Below are positions 45,301 to 58,665 of a stretch of 64,000 nt of DNA, in pieces. The number at the start of each line of letters is the position of its first letter. Within the stretch, counting starts at the first letter, position 1. The position numbers and the translations under genes were made by a program. The notes under the pieces are model-generated. The model ran no database searches. It had not been told where the DNA came from and worked only from the letters and a program-made list of their open reading frames with translations. The DNA lies in NCBI GenBank assembly GCA_015680685.1, contig MNCI01004594.1:106674-170673 (forward strand), read 5' to 3'. The DNA is from Gnetum montanum. Its lineage: Eukaryota > Streptophyta > Gnetopsida > Gnetales > Gnetaceae.

Positions 45301-46560
45301 ATCATAAGATCAAATTCCTGCAAGTTCACTAGCCACTATATGGCATAGGGGTTCACCATTGGCTTGTTCATTAGGAAGCGAATGGAATTTGTGATCCATA
45401 TGCACAAACACCTTGTATCCAAACACATAATTCCTAAAATTCTCTAGAGCAAACACCGCTGCCATCAATTATTTTTTTGTAGTGGTGTAGTTTAGTTGTG
45501 CATCCACAATGCTTTGGCTAGTGCAATGAATGTAGTATGGACGTTTCCTATCATCCATCTATGTAATCATGGCTCCCAAGACATAATTTGATGCATCCAT
45601 CATGACATGAAATGGTCTAGACTAGTTAGGTTCTTATAGGATTGGAGTTTCTATAAGTTTCTCTTTCAGTTGTTGGAATGCTTTTTCACATTCCACAGTC
45701 TAGAAAAATAGAGCATCTTTCTTTATTAGTTCCACCAATGGCTTTGTGATCTTAGAGAAATTCTCTATGAATTAGTAGTAGTAGCCAATATATCCAAGGA
45801 ATGATTAAACATGTTTAACAGTTTTTGGTTGGCAAGTTATTTCTTGGATGAACCTTATTTTTTCGGGGTCGATCTTAATTCTTGCTTGTGATATTCTATG
45901 CCCTAATACAATGCCTTCTTGGACCATTACATGACACTTTTGCCAGTTGAGCCTAAGGTTTATCTCAACACATCATTTTAGTACTTGCTCAAGGCAATCC
46001 AAGGCTTACTCAAATGTAGCTCTGTAAGTGGAGAAGTCATCTATGAAGACTTCCATACCACTACTAATTTGTTGTTGAAAAATTCTTAGAACCAGGTGTT
46101 AAAATGTAATAGGAGCATTACATAGATCAAAAGGCATCTTACGATATGAAAAAGTCCCTTAACGACTCATGAATGTTGTTTTGGCTTGGTCCTCTAGTGT
46201 AATTTGAATTTGGTTATAACCACTATAACCATTTAGAAAACTGTAATAGCAATGCCTAGATATTGTGTCCAACACCTGATCAACAAATGAAAATGAAAAA
46301 TGATCCTTGAATGTTGTCATATTTAGTAGCCAAAAATTGATGTAGACCTGCCACTTGCCATCTTTCTTTGGCACAATCATGAATGGACTAACCCAATCAC
46401 TCTCCGCAATGGCATAAATGAACCTTACCTTAAGGAGTTGTTTAATTTGCTCTTTGACAATATGCTTTAGTTTGGGATTCAATTGCCTCTGTGGCTATCT
46501 CTTTGGCTTCATGGCTGGATTAGTGTAGATGTGATGCTAGCATATCCTAGGATCAATCCC
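45300..46560 (-). pseudogene. GyA5 reverse transcriptase and RNase H
   Basis: RT begins in the open stretch 46,159-46,482: NPKLKHIVKEQIKQLLKVRF, DWVSPFMIVPKKDGKWQV, NGYSGYNQIQITLEDQ. The catalytic block near 46,050 is EVFIDDFSTY, with both Asp intact. RNase H follows leftwards with YYIHCTSQSIVDAQLNYTT near 45,520 and FVHMDH near 45,400. It is the best-kept RT of the family in this window. Confidence 0.8.
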
Positions 46561-49161
46561 TGTGAATTCAGGAATTGACCAAGCAAAAGTCATTGACCAT
46601 TTTTCAACTACATTCAACAACATCTTTTTCTATTTTGGAGTAAGATTTTCATTGATTATGATTGGATTTCCATTTTTTAAGAACATATATTCCATGTCAA
46701 TTGGTAGCATTTTTCATTCAAGGGGCTCTTGTCTATAATTTTTAGGAATTTCCAACTCTCTCCAATAGGTATCATCATTTGCATCATTAGAGATTTTTTG
46801 ATGAACTTGCTCTAGTTCACCCTGCATAGATGAAGCAAGTGGTAGCTATGCAGATGGAAGAGGAAGATGTGTAGGAATAAGAAGAGGATAAGGGTAAGAG
46901 GTGGTATCCCTCCTTGCATGTAGAGAATGTATTCAGTAATTATCAAGCAGGTAGTGGTGAGGTCGGAATGTAGAAACATGACTAGAGAAGTCACATGGAG
47001 ACAAGGGTTGCTGAACGTAATATCCATATGGATCAGGTTTTCTGTAAGGGTATTACTACTTTGGTGGTTTTAGCACCCATAACTATGGTTTCTACCACTA
47101 TTAATATTGCTCATATGGTTGCGGTGGAGTTCTACTTGGATAATATTGCTATTACTAGTGGAACTACCTANCGGAGTTCTACTTGGATAATATTGCTATT
47201 ACTAGTGGAACTACCTAAAATTACCTTAAGGATAAGGTAATCTTTTGGATGTTTACCTTTGTGTTAGTCGTGGATTTAAAGCATGCACCCCGAACTCCTA
47301 TAAGTGTGACATTATAGGGTAACATCCCTTAGGATGTTCATACTGGTAGACATCACACCCACCATCAGCATCTAATTTGCTTCTTACAACCTCTTCTATT
47401 GTAGCAATCTTGCTCTTACTTTTTTGATAGGCACATTCAACTTCCTTGCACCTACTATGCTTACGATCACTACCTAGTTCTTTGGACTTTTCAGAAATTT
47501 TTAGGACAACTTGAAATTTGCTATCCATGGAGTCTCATAACTGATCAACCTTGGCTATAATTTTAAATTGATGCAACAAGGCTTTTCTAGTCATCACCTC
47601 ATCAGGTGTAGATTCTTCCTCACTATCACAGAATTGAACCTCCCTCTTGTGAATGGAAGGATCACGATTATACCCTTCTACACTTTTTATTTTTCTTAAT
47701 TCACCTTTTTCTTTCACTACTTACTTGATTAGTCTTTGTATCTAATGGGTTCTTAATTCTGATAGTCACCTTTGGGTATAGATGCCATGGGTTATCCTCA
47801 TTTCTGATCGAAGCCCATCTACAATGTGGCAAAGTTGATCCAATTAATAATAATCATGGATAGGAAATTTGTGCATTAAGGAGTAGTCTTGGATGATGGT
47901 GGCATCTAAGGATTTATGTGTTCCCTATTTTCATCCTTCAATTTTCCTTCTCAAGTTGGATGCTTTGGAGTATGTTTCATATTTATCATTAAATAATTCA
48001 AGTATGGTACTCCATCATGTGATAAATTCAAATTCTAAGGATTGGTACCAGTTCTTTGCTTCTTTAATGAGTATCCTTGTGAACAAATTTAGTTTTTACC
48101 ACTCATTTTCTATGTTCTATAAGGTACATGCATCTTGAAAAGCTTAAAGATGGTTTTGCGGATCTGAGTTATATCCCCCTTTGAATTGAGAGGTATTGTT
48201 CATGTCTAGCCTTTTGATCTATCTATCCCTCAAGTACCTTGTTGGAATTTATACTATCTTTGCAATGTTTAGCATGCTTTGGGTAGTAAGCAAAGGTTCA
48301 TTAAGGCCATGATCATGATGCCTATGATGCCCTTTACTACCCCTTCGTTCATGGTGATTTGCCTCTCTTGAATGTCTATGCCCTTGGTCTTGCCTTTCCT
48401 AATGGTTCCTTTGGTTATCCTAGTCCTGTCAGTCATTTCGATCATCCCCATCATGGCCATGTCTTCTATGATTATGATTAGAGCTAGAAGAAGAAGTAGA
48501 TGATGAAGGTAAAGAGGAAGGAGAACTAGCACCATCATGGTGCTTGCGATCACCTCTTTGATGATTGCAACCATGATCATGATCTTGTTTCTTATCTACA
48601 TCCCTACCTTGACTTGCCTCTTTGGATCCTTCTTTGTCATTAGATTGATTCTTATCAAAACCAAGATTGTGAATTGTGGATTGCAAGTTCTAGTTTTGAC
48701 CTCCTTCATGGAAGTCAAAGAGAGAAATTTTACTAAATGGAAAACCCCTAGAGAAGGGTTCTCCACCATCTTTTTGGTACAATAAGAATGGGGAATCATT
48801 AAATCTTTTTCCCTTCATAGATTCATGATGTTATTCTAGTTGTTGATCCCATAAACATTGCACCTCAATGGGATGATAATCCCTAGCATCACTATCTTGC
48901 ATAACATACTCAGCATGAAGTTCCTGGAGACCCCATCATATAAGCATTTATTGGAGCATTGTAGGAATGGATTGATCGAGTAGCAGCACAATGTTACCCT
49001 CCATGTCATGCCACCACAGCTATTCATCCTGATGTAGGATGAAGGTGAAATTAGGTACATACTCATTAGGATAAGCATATACCACTCCATATTGTTGAGG
49101 TACTAACTAATGAGCTCCATCAGACTTGGGCAAAGGAGCATTCCTGTGAGAAGAAGACATT
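46560..49161 (-). pseudogene. GyA5 gag fused to the RT linker (protease deleted)
   Basis: Gag starts at ATG 49,161 (M-S-S-S-H-R-N-A). The Ser/His/Asp-rich linker is open at 48,429-48,686, the capsid core lies near 47,880-48,150, the acidic stretch is open at 47,535-47,717, and the knuckle-like CDVYQYEHPKGCY sits at about 47,318-47,357, followed by SHL. The tail ends near 46,830 in MQGELEQVHQKIS, which joins directly to the protease-RT linker (EWKMLPIDMEYMFLKNG near 46,700). Compared with GyA4, about 0.9 kb with the whole protease is missing. An assembly artefact lies at 47,126-47,217. Confidence 0.75.
47126..47217. repeat. 45-base exact repeat around a single N
   Basis: 47,126-47,170 and 47,173-47,217 are identical (start GGAGTTCTACTTGGATAAT), separated by N at 47,171 and C at 47,172. 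This is how two overlapping contig ends look when joined without merging. Confidence 0.9.
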
Positions 49162-49296
49162 TTCAATTAGATAAAAATGTAGTGTGCTTTTAAATTTTTT
49201 TGTAGTAATTGTAAAATATGATATGAATCTAAGGTTTGTTCCAATGATTTTGAATAGTTTTCACTAAATCCTAGATAGTGCATAAACAACCAAAAG

Positions 49297-49404
49297 GTCC
49301 TCAACAACGACATCAATGATGAGTGGCGAGGTACCCCTACACCCAACCATATAAATCACTAAGGCATTTACACATGATCAAGTCAAATTTTATGGACCTA
49401 TAGT
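49297..49404 (-). repeat. GyA5 PBS and first part of its 5' LTR
   Basis: The PBS region (minus strand TTGATGTCGTTGTTGAGGACC) ends at 49,316. The LTR begins with TGATGAGTGGCGAGGTACCC at 49,317, matching 41,109, and is cut after 88 bases by the LTR of CV1 at 49,405. The rest of the GyA5 LTR should lie beyond the right edge. Confidence 0.85.
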
Positions 49405-52116
49405 TGTAACACCCTACCTTGGCTTAGGGTAGGGTGATGCCTAGGATCAAGTAATATTAGCACAGAAGCAAGATAACTAGGACCAATAATGTGTAGAATA
49501 CATGATAATAAGAAAAATCAAATAATACAAAACTTTCCTACTATATCAAAAACTAAACATATATATCACATTATAAAAAAAGCATGTCTCTACATAAAGC
49601 AAACTATACACTGCTCTACAAAAATACAAAATGAAAAACACATAACCCTCATTATCGTATATATAAGAGTACAAAGAGTTCCATATAAGGGTACCTAGTC
49701 CACACTACTGTACATGAAAATATACATCAACCAAGCATAGAATATTTTTCCCTCTTCTATCCTTCCTATCCATGTTTTTCTAAGCTCCTACAACTTTCAC
49801 TTGTAATTAAATAAAGTTAATACATAAATGAGTGGAAAGCCTTTACACTTCCCTTGCTAGATGGTCGACAAGTGCTACACTAGAGGAGAGGAGAGAGGTA
49901 TGCATGCTCAATGCAACACACACCATATCACCCATAAAGTTAACATACTATCATACAATCACATAATCATAGACAAAGTTATGGTCTAACATCATCTATC
50001 ATGCCCATGTCATCAGACCCATGATATACCATAAATAGTCCATGATCCATACAATCATAATCCCAACAGAACACCTATTCTCAATGGTATCACTCACAAA
50101 CCAATACTACACATACATAGCCCATGTGGTTGCTAGCATATCCATGCTCAGTGTAGCATGTGAAATGTTGCCATGAGTACTCATAACAACCATTACCTGT
50201 ACATCTTTTATTAGTCTTTTATTTATCCAACCAGTGCTAGGGTCTGTCAACCTATGACCCACAACCACTAGCCTTCTAGAGGACTAGTCATAGGGATGAA
50301 CATGGCTATTCCACAAACTAGCCATAGGGACAATCACACCTACACTCTTCCATTCTCAAGATGAGTCTTGATATAGAAGCCTCACCAATGCATCACAGTG
50401 GAGGTAAATCCATACTACCTCCAGGTTGCCTCATCACTAACTAATCCACACCCTCATGCTAGCACCACCTGCCAATGGCCATCACAAGTATCATCGCAAA
50501 AACATATACACAATTTGGCTAGGTTAAGCAAACACATGTCATAAGCACAACCCACCCAACCAAACATAACCCCATAGAGCCACCCCTAATAGTTATAGTC
50601 ATTCCATAAAAAATAATACCATGATGCAATAGGACAACATGAAGACCTTGATATGACAAAAAAATATCATATTTCTTAAAAAACAAGTACTTCCATAACA
50701 ATGACCACTATAATAACCTTCAAAATGATACATGCCCAAAGAGATAACTAATCCCACGATTAGAAAGTACTTTCCACAATGATCCCAATGACACTAATTT
50801 TACCTAAATTGGACTCTTGGAAGCAAAGTTATGTGCATTCAAAGTTTGATTAATAAAATAATATTTAAATCATATTTGGAACACTAAAAAAATGCTCACA
50901 TCCTAGTACGCCCTACAAATAGCACATTCCAATCATACAAGGCTCATCAGCACCACAGATCATATTTCATAAGTTCACATAATCCCATACATCCCATATA
51001 TATTAATAAATAATTTATAACCAAAATCGTATAATTTTAGAAAATATGAAAATAACATGCCTACACTTAGACTTTGAGTTATCCGCCCCACATGCCCCCA
51101 TTGTGTGATCATGTACACTAATCTAATACAAAAATACAAGAAAAAGGTAAGGAAAACTCACCAATTAAAATTGTTGGAGGTAGAAAGGTCGAAACAAGTA
51201 AAAAATATTCAAAAATCTAGTAGGACTCTATTTTTCTTCAACAAGTTCTTCACCCACATAGATATGATTGTAGTAATCCCAAATCCAAGTTCAGAATAAG
51301 CAAAAAGCGTCCACAAGGCTTAGAATCTAGAAAAAGAAGAGAGTAGAAAGAAAAATGGTAGAAAATAGACTCTTTTCTGTTTCTATTTCTATGAACAAAT
51401 AAAAAAAAGGTAAAAAACAAAACAAAACAAAACAAAACCCCAAAACCCAATTCTTATGGGTGGCAACAAAAAAGGGCAGTGGTAAACATTGGTGGTGGGA
51501 ATAACATAAACATAAAACCAATATGTTTACTTTATGTTAAAACAAAAGAAAAACAATGATGTGCTCTCCTCACGTCATCATGAGTTACTTTTTTTTATTT
51601 TTTTTGTTTAAATTATTTATTATTTTTTTTCAAAAAAAATTTTCATAAGTTATTTTTATTTTTCATCTCCTCAACTAATACCATAAACTTTAATCATGTG
51701 TAAAAGACACACCAAGAATCAAAATCAAAATATTTTTGAACCTATGAGATCTTTATCATATGCTCTACACATTCACATGCCAAAACTATACCTAAACATC
51801 ATGCAACATAGGGCCATAGTACAAATGCCTACAAATCAAAATCACACATAAAGTATAAAAACATATCGAATAGGTGCTCTTGTACCCCAATCTAACACCT
51901 TTGCCAACAACATCACCTATCTAACACATCACATAGGGCTAGTGTACATAATCACATTAGTTAAGCATGTAAAGACACCATAATCGTAACATAAAAATGA
52001 AGCCTCATAACATATAAAATACATTAACTCATCCCTGAAACCCACTAGGGCTCCACATGTAATGTCTAAATCATAAGCATATGACCATATCTACTAGCTC
52101 TGGGTGGGGTGTAATA
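49405..52116 (-). repeat. CV1 3' LTR (2.7 kb)
   Basis: On the plus strand it starts TGTAACACCCTACC and ends GGGGTGTAATA (family end TGTAACA with one transition), so the ends are inverted repeats. It aligns with 56,678-58,665 over about 2 kb: both have GGGTAGGGTGATGCCTAGGA, the ACACACCATATCACCCATAAAG block and many more. An AAAAC microsatellite lies near 51,415-51,438. It interrupts the GyA5 LTR; the five bases before it are ATAGT. Confidence 0.9.
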
Positions 52117-52127
52117 CTCTCCCCTTC
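52117..52127 (-). other. CV1 polypurine tract
   Basis: On the minus strand GAAGGGGAGAG lies between the pol stop codon (52,128-52,130) and the 3' LTR. Confidence 0.8.
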
Positions 52128-52310
52128 TTAAGAATCTTCCTCTTGGAAGATCTCAAGATGAGCTATGTGCATCTTAGTCTCTAGCTTCCAAGTAGCCTTC
52201 AAAGCTCCATGTCTACTCCATAAAATTTTGACCATAGGGACAACTTTACTACATAGCTATTACACCATACGATCAACAATTTTTATTGGTTTCTCAACAT
52301 AACTAACATT
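52128..52310 (-). pseudogene. CV1 chromodomain at the end of pol
   Basis: Read on the minus strand, PIKIVDR near 52,290 is followed, after a frame disturbance, by MVKILWSRHGALKATWKLE and IAHLEIFQEEDS, ending at TAA 52,128-52,130. This is the integrase-fused chromodomain of Tekay/Del chromoviruses (family form VKVLWxxHGxEEATWE), which binds modified histone and guides insertion into heterochromatin. The last 35 codons are open. Confidence 0.75.
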
Positions 52311-53530
52311 AGAGTGTAGTTGTATTCCTGAATGGCTAATGACATGATGTTCATCAGGCACATAATGTCATAGCATAGATACATGGAAGACATCATGGAC
52401 ATGTGCCAAATGAGGAGGTAATGATATTTGATAGGCCACTTTCCCAATCCATTGTAACACTTCAAAGGGACCAATGTATCTAGAAGTCAATTTCCCTTTT
52501 TGGCCAAATTGAGTAGGGTCTTTCAAAGAGAAACACAAAGAAATACATGATCTTTGACTACAAAATCCAGTGGCCTTTGATGCCAATTGGCATATGCTGC
52601 CTGCCTATCATGTGTAGCTCTCAATCTATCTCGAATCTCCCAAATCTGCTCTATAGTCTACATCACCAAATTGATGCTTACTTGTTGATGATCTTCTATG
52701 GTATTCCAACATAAAGGTGTTCTACATGGCCTATCATATAAAATATCATATGGTTCTACTTGTAAACTCTCCTGATAATTATTGTTATATGAAAATTCAA
52801 CTAATGGTAGCATTTGATCCTAACCTTCTCTATACTGCAAAGCATAGGCTCTCAACATGTCTTCTAAAAATTGATTCACCCATTCAGTTTGACCATCAAT
52901 TTGTGGATGATATGCCAAACTTACATTCAGCTTTGTATCCATCTCCTTCTAAAATGGCTACAAAAAATATGACATGAATTGAGCATCTCTATCACTAATA
53001 ATCCATCATGGCACACAATGCAATATACACTATCTCTACAAGAAAGAGATGCGCAGTTTCTACTACACTTATTGATGATCGTGTGGTAAGTAAATGGGTA
53101 GAATATGTTAACAAATTAAAAACTACTAATATAGCATCATAATCACTATGAGGTCGTGAAAGACCAACAATGAAATCCATACCAATGGCATCCCATTTCC
53201 ACTAAGGAATATCATGGGAATGTAAATATTCCCCAGGTCTCTGATTCTCTATCTTCACTTGTGGGCAAATTAAACAGCAAGATACATACTCTTCTATGTT
53301 TCTCTTCATGCCAAGCCACCAATACATTCGTCATAAACTCTAGTACATTTTCTAACTACCTATATGAATTTGGTATCTACTCATGTGGGCCACATCCATC
53401 AATTGAATTCAAAGAGCTTCTGGAACACATACTTGACCATCCCTCCATAATACTCCATGACTATCCATAGAGAGTTGTCCATCAAAGGTAATCTATTGCC
53501 TCAATGTTTGACACCAAGGATCAGTTCATT
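52311..53530 (-). pseudogene. CV1 integrase
   Basis: The N-terminal zinc region lies near 53,240-53,330 (RMYWWLGMKRNIEEYVS, then C-L-I-C-P-Q-V-K). The catalytic core begins at 53,180 (MDFIVGLSRPHSDYDAILVV), and the C-terminal GPF/Y block lies at 52,368-52,586 ([29 protein letters not shown]). The spacing fits the gypsy integrase; frame changes and stops lie between the blocks. Confidence 0.8.
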
Positions 53531-53599
53531 ATTTCTCCCATATCTACTCTTGCAAATTTGATTAGATTGTTAAGTTATTAAGCTTACTGACCACCCTAC

Positions 53600-54870
53600 T
53601 TAATGAATTTGCTACTTTGTTAGTCTTACCAAGCCTGTATTTAATAGTGAAATCAAAATCATCAAGCAACTTCACCCATCTATGTTGACACAAGTTTAAT
53701 TGTGGCTGACTCATAAGATATTAGAGGATCTTATGGTCAATCCAAATAGTCACATGCTCCTCATATAGATAATGCTACCAAATCTTCAATGCAAATATCA
53801 CAACACCTAATTCTAGATCATGCATGGAATATCTAGTTTCATGTGGCCTTAATTAATAGGATGCATAAGCTACCACCTATCCATCCTGCATCGACACACA
53901 ACAAAATCCATCCCCTGAAGCATTAGTACTAACATCATATTGATGTTCTAGTTTAGGAGATATTAGTACAGGAGCATTCACCACCCTATGTTTCAATGTC
54001 TCAAATGTAGTTTGACAAGATAGGCCCCAAGTAAAGATAGCCTCCTTCCTTAATAATCAGGTCAAAGGAGATGCTATGTGAGAGAAATGTTCCACAAACC
54101 TCTGGTAATATCTTTTTAACCCCAAGAAGCTTTGTACCTCCACTACTAATTGTGACCTAGGCCAATCATGAACAATTGCAATCTTTGCAGGATCTACAGA
54201 GATACAAACTCCTAACATCACATGTCCTAAGAACTAAATCTTTGATCGCCAAAATGAACACTTGGAAGGCTAAGCATATAGTTGGTACTCCTCAAAGTCT
54301 ATAAGACTATCCACAAGCACTTTGTAAGTAATTGCTCATGAGGAAAATATACTAAGATGTCATCGATGAACATAATCACAAGCTAATCTAGGAATGGATG
54401 CATCACACTATTCGTGAGGTGCATGAAAACTACTAGTGCATTTGTCAACCCAAAGGGCAACACCAAAAACTCATAGTGGTCATATCATGTTTTGAATGCT
54501 GTCTTTGAAACATCCTACTCATGAACCTGCACTTGATGATAACCAAACTTGAGATCAATCTTTGAGAATACATGAGATCCCTAAATTTGATCCAAAAAGT
54601 CATTAATGCATGGAAGAGGATATCTATTTTTCATAGTCACTTGGTTTAATTTCCTATAATCTATGCATATCCATAAATCCCCATCCTTCTTTTTAACAAA
54701 TAGTATAGGTGCACCCCATAGTGATACACTAGGACAAATAAGGCCTTTATCTGGCAATTCTTGTAGTTTAATCTTTATCTTTTCTAGCTCTATAGGAGAC
54801 ATCCTATGTGGAGCCTTTGAAATAGGCTCTATACCAAGTTTAAGTTTGATCTTGAACTAAATCTCTCACC
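53600..54870 (-). pseudogene. CV1 reverse transcriptase and RNase H
   Basis: RT motifs open at 54,581-54,802: [55 protein letters not shown], all classical chromovirus RT. The catalytic block near 54,360 reads VIMFIDDILVYF with both Asp residues. RNase H follows with TNASGDGFCCV near 53,920, where the first Asp of T-D-A-S-G is Asn. Confidence 0.85.
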
Positions 54871-55079
54871 TAGGTGGCAAACCCAATAATTTAGACTTAA
54901 ATACATCAAGGAATTCATGAATCATAGGAATTTGATCTATCTCTACCATGTCTATTTTATAGATTGTTTCACAAAACATTCATGCCCTTTTTGAAGAATC
55001 CTATAGTACATTTGTGAGGTGACCAAATCTAAGTGCATAGTCCTTAAATGAGTTTTTACCTCAATCAGAGCACCATCAA

Positions 55080-55470
55080 TTGATTGTAATCATAGGAGCT
55101 TTTTCCAACAATCCAACCTAGCATTGAACTACAACAACCAATCCATATCCAAAATTACATCATACACCCCAAGAGCCATAACATGTAAATCACTAACCCA
55201 TTACACACCTTCCAATTCTATTGGCACATTCCTACACACCTAATCAACTTGAGTTTCATGACCTCCAACAAAAGATACTATCAACCCAAGAGAAAGAGAA
55301 TGACATACAATAGCTACAAGATGTACAACCAGAGGATCTATGAAAGAATGGCTAGCATTGGGATCAAATAACATTAACCTAGAAAAGTCCAAAAATCATA
55401 CCTTTCATCTCCATCACTATTTTTGGCTGCACATCCAAAGCTTGGTTTGTTAAGGCATACACCTATCTTG
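55080..55470 (-). pseudogene. CV1 aspartic protease
   Basis: The active-site block near 55,340-55,370 reads LMLFDPNASHSFI, against LFDSGASHSFI in the family: Asp is kept but Ser-Gly became Pro-Asn. The rest of the domain follows leftwards, with many stops. Confidence 0.6.
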
Positions 55471-55589
55471 GAGTCCTCTGGTCCTCTCCTTTGGGCTGAG
55501 TGACTAGTGTGCCCCACCCACCCTAAAATAGAGGTCACTATCCTTAACCTCTACCTCCTCCACTACTGACTTCTTGCTTTAGGCACTCC

Positions 55590-56650
55590 CAAGCTTGATG
55601 CCCTAGCTACCCACATGCAAAACAGTTTTGGTAATCCCTCTGTAGATGACTGGGTTGCTCACATTTATAATAAATAATAGTTCCATGACCACCTACAATA
55701 GTAGGATCATGAGTGGGTGTTGGATGCTCTTCTCCATGGACACAAGCTTGCTTAGAGGGGCCAAGCCTCTCTCTAGATGTTAATCCTTTCTTCTGCCCTT
55801 GTTGCCTCTCTCTATGCATTGTATCCTCTCATTGACTTCTCTCTAAATCCATGGCTACTACTCTAGCTTCATCATACGAAGTTAATTTGAGAGGTAATAG
55901 GTGATCCTTTAAAGATGGTCTCAAGCCTTGAAAAAACCTATTCACCCATGCCCCAACATCTATTTGCATCTAGGGTACATAACTACTTAGCTTAGAGAAA
56001 TGAGCATCATACTCCACCACAGACCAACTACCCTAATACAAATGGTAAAATTCATCCTCCTTGGCCTATGCATATTGGGTAGATACATAACAACCTTTGA
56101 AAGATGTTAGAAAATAATCCCATGTCACCTCTTGACTAGTCCATCCCTTGGCCTACTCTTTAGTCATCCATCAATGTCGGGCAATACCAACCAATTGATA
56201 AACTACCAAGTGAGTTCGCTGAATTGATGAAAAATCCATCAAATAAAAATATTTTTGCAATTCCTCCAACCATTCTATAGCCATAGTGGGATCCTCAGTG
56301 CCATAAAATTTTAGAGGTTCCAACTGCTTCACAAGTTCCCTATTGATAGGCTACCTGTTTGCTTCTCCTGAGCCTCCAATACCACTACCACTTTCCACTT
56401 CCCTGATTGTGGGAATAGGAGTAAGAGCATCATTAGTTGCAACATGTTATTGTAGGATCTATAACAATTATTATGTAATCTTTGATTGCCTATTTGTAGG
56501 ACTATTGCTAGATTTCTGAGGAGGTTACTCTTGTCCATCATTAGGTCCTTTTGGTCTATAGGTCTCACTAGCATCATGACCATGTCTACTATCAAACTTT
56601 GTAACCTAAAATTACAAAAATGGTTGAGTACCTCCACCATCATACGACAT
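55590..56650 (-). pseudogene. CV1 gag with zinc knuckle
   Basis: ATG at 56,650 (M-S-Y-D-G-G-G-T-Q-P-F-L) starts 25 bases after the PBS. The capsid segment runs to about 55,870 (RFFQGLRPSLKDHLL type, near 55,900-55,930). The open stretch 55,607-55,819 ends in YKCEQPSHLQRDY and CFACG-x-LGHQAWEC; the latter is a perfect C-x2-C-x4-H-x4-C knuckle except for a stop codon inside it. Confidence 0.75.
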
Positions 56651-56662
56651 TGGAGTAAACTA

Positions 56663-56677
56663 GCTCTGATACCACAA
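56663..56677 (-). other. CV1 primer binding site (initiator Met tRNA)
   Basis: On the minus strand TGGTATCAGAGCTAG lies just inside the 5' LTR. TGGTATCAGAGC is the exact complement-type site for plant initiator Met tRNA, as used by chromoviruses. Confidence 0.9.
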
Positions 56678-58665
56678 TGTAACATCCCACCCTAGCTTAG
56701 GGTAGGGTGATGCCTAGGATCAAGTAATCTTAGCATAGAAGCATGATATCTAGAACCAATAATGTGAAGAATACATGTTAATAAGAAAAGTCAAATGATA
56801 CAAAACTTTCCTACCATGCCAAAAACTAAACATATATATAACATTATAAAAATGCATATCTCTACATAAAGCCAACTCTACATTACTATGCAAAAATACA
56901 AAAAAAAACAAAAAACAAAAAAAACACATAACCCTTATTATCATATATAGAAGAATGTAGAGAGTTCCATACAAGGGTATCTAGTCCACACCACTATACA
57001 TGAAAATAGACATCAACTAAGCACAGAAGATTTTTCCCTCCTCTACCCTTCCTCTCCATACTCATTTAGGCTCATGTGCCTTTCACCTATAATTAAATAG
57101 AGTCAGTACATAACTATGTGGGAAGCCTTTACACTTCCCTTGCTAAATGGTCTATGAGGGCTACACTAGAGGGAGGAGTGGGGTACAAGGCAACTTGCAA
57201 CACTATTAGTCTTATGCATACTCAAAACAACACACACCATATCACCCATAAAGCTAACATACTATCATTCAATCATACAATCAGAGGCAAAGCTACAATC
57301 TGACATCATCTATTAAATAGTTCATGATTCACATAATCATAACCCCAAAGGAACACCTATTTTCAATGGTATGACTCACAAACTAATACTATCACATACA
57401 TAGCCCACATGGTTGCTAGCATATTTGTGCTCAATGTAGCATGTGAAATGTTGCCATGAGTACTCATAATAGCAATTTCCTATAGATATTTTATTAGTCT
57501 TTTATTTATCCAATCAGTGCTAGGTTTCATCAACCTATGACCCAAAACCACCAACATTCTGGAGGACTAGTGATAGGAATGAACACACCTATGCCACAAA
57601 CCAGCCATAGGGATGATTACACCTACACTCTCCCACTCTTAGGATGAGGCTTGAGATAGGAGCCTTATTGATGCATCATAGTGGGGGTCAATCCATACTA
57701 CCTCTAAGCTACCTCATCACCAATTGGTCCACATCCTCATGCTAGCACCACCTGCCAATGACTATCACAAGAATTTTCATGAAAAAAATACAAAATCTAG
57801 CTAACTTAAGCCAACACATGTCATAAGCACAACCCACCTAACCAAACATAACCACACAGATCCACCCCTAACAGTTATATTCATTCCATGAAAAGTAATA
57901 CCATGATGCAATAGGACAACATGAAGACCTCGATATGATAAAACAATACCATATTTCTCAAAATACATGTACTTCCATAGAAATGACTACTATAATAACC
58001 TTCAACATGATATACGCCTAAAGAGAAAACTAATCCCATGATTAGAAAGTACTTTCCACAATGATTTCAACGACACTAATTTTACCTAAACTAGACTTTT
58101 GGAAGTAAAGTTATGTGAGTTCAAAGTTTGATTAATAAAATAATATTTAAATCATATTTGGAACACCCAAAAAAATGCTTGCATCCTAATAGGCCTTACA
58201 AATAGCATATTCTAATCATATGAGGCTCATCAACACCATAGATCATATTTCACAAGTCCACATCATCTCATACATCCCATATATATTAATAAACAATTTG
58301 TAACCAAAACCATACAATTTTGGAAAATATGCAAAATAACATGCCTACACTTAGACTTTGAGCTATTTGCCCCACATGCCCCCATTGCATGATCATATAC
58401 ACTAATCCAACACAAGAATACAAAGAAAAAGTAAAGAAAACCCACTAACTAAAATTATTGGGCTAGAAAGGCCAAAACAAGTATAAAGCCTTCAAAAATT
58501 TGGTAGGACTCTATTTCACTCTTAACAAGTTCTACACCCATGTAGATATGATCACAGTAATCTCAAATCCAAGTTTAGAACAAGTAAAAAACATCCAAAA
58601 GGCTTATAAGCCAAAAAAAAAAGAAAAATAAGTGAAAATAGACTCATATGCATTTCTGTTTGATT
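56678..58665 (-). repeat. CV1 5' LTR, interrupted
   Basis: Starts TGTAACATCCCACCCTAGC and parallels 49,405-about 51,390. Similarity stops near 58,665 (last shared phrase AATAGACTC..TTTCTGTTT), with about 0.7 kb of LTR missing; LINE sequence begins. The remaining LTR end should follow the LINE beyond the window. Confidence 0.85.
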
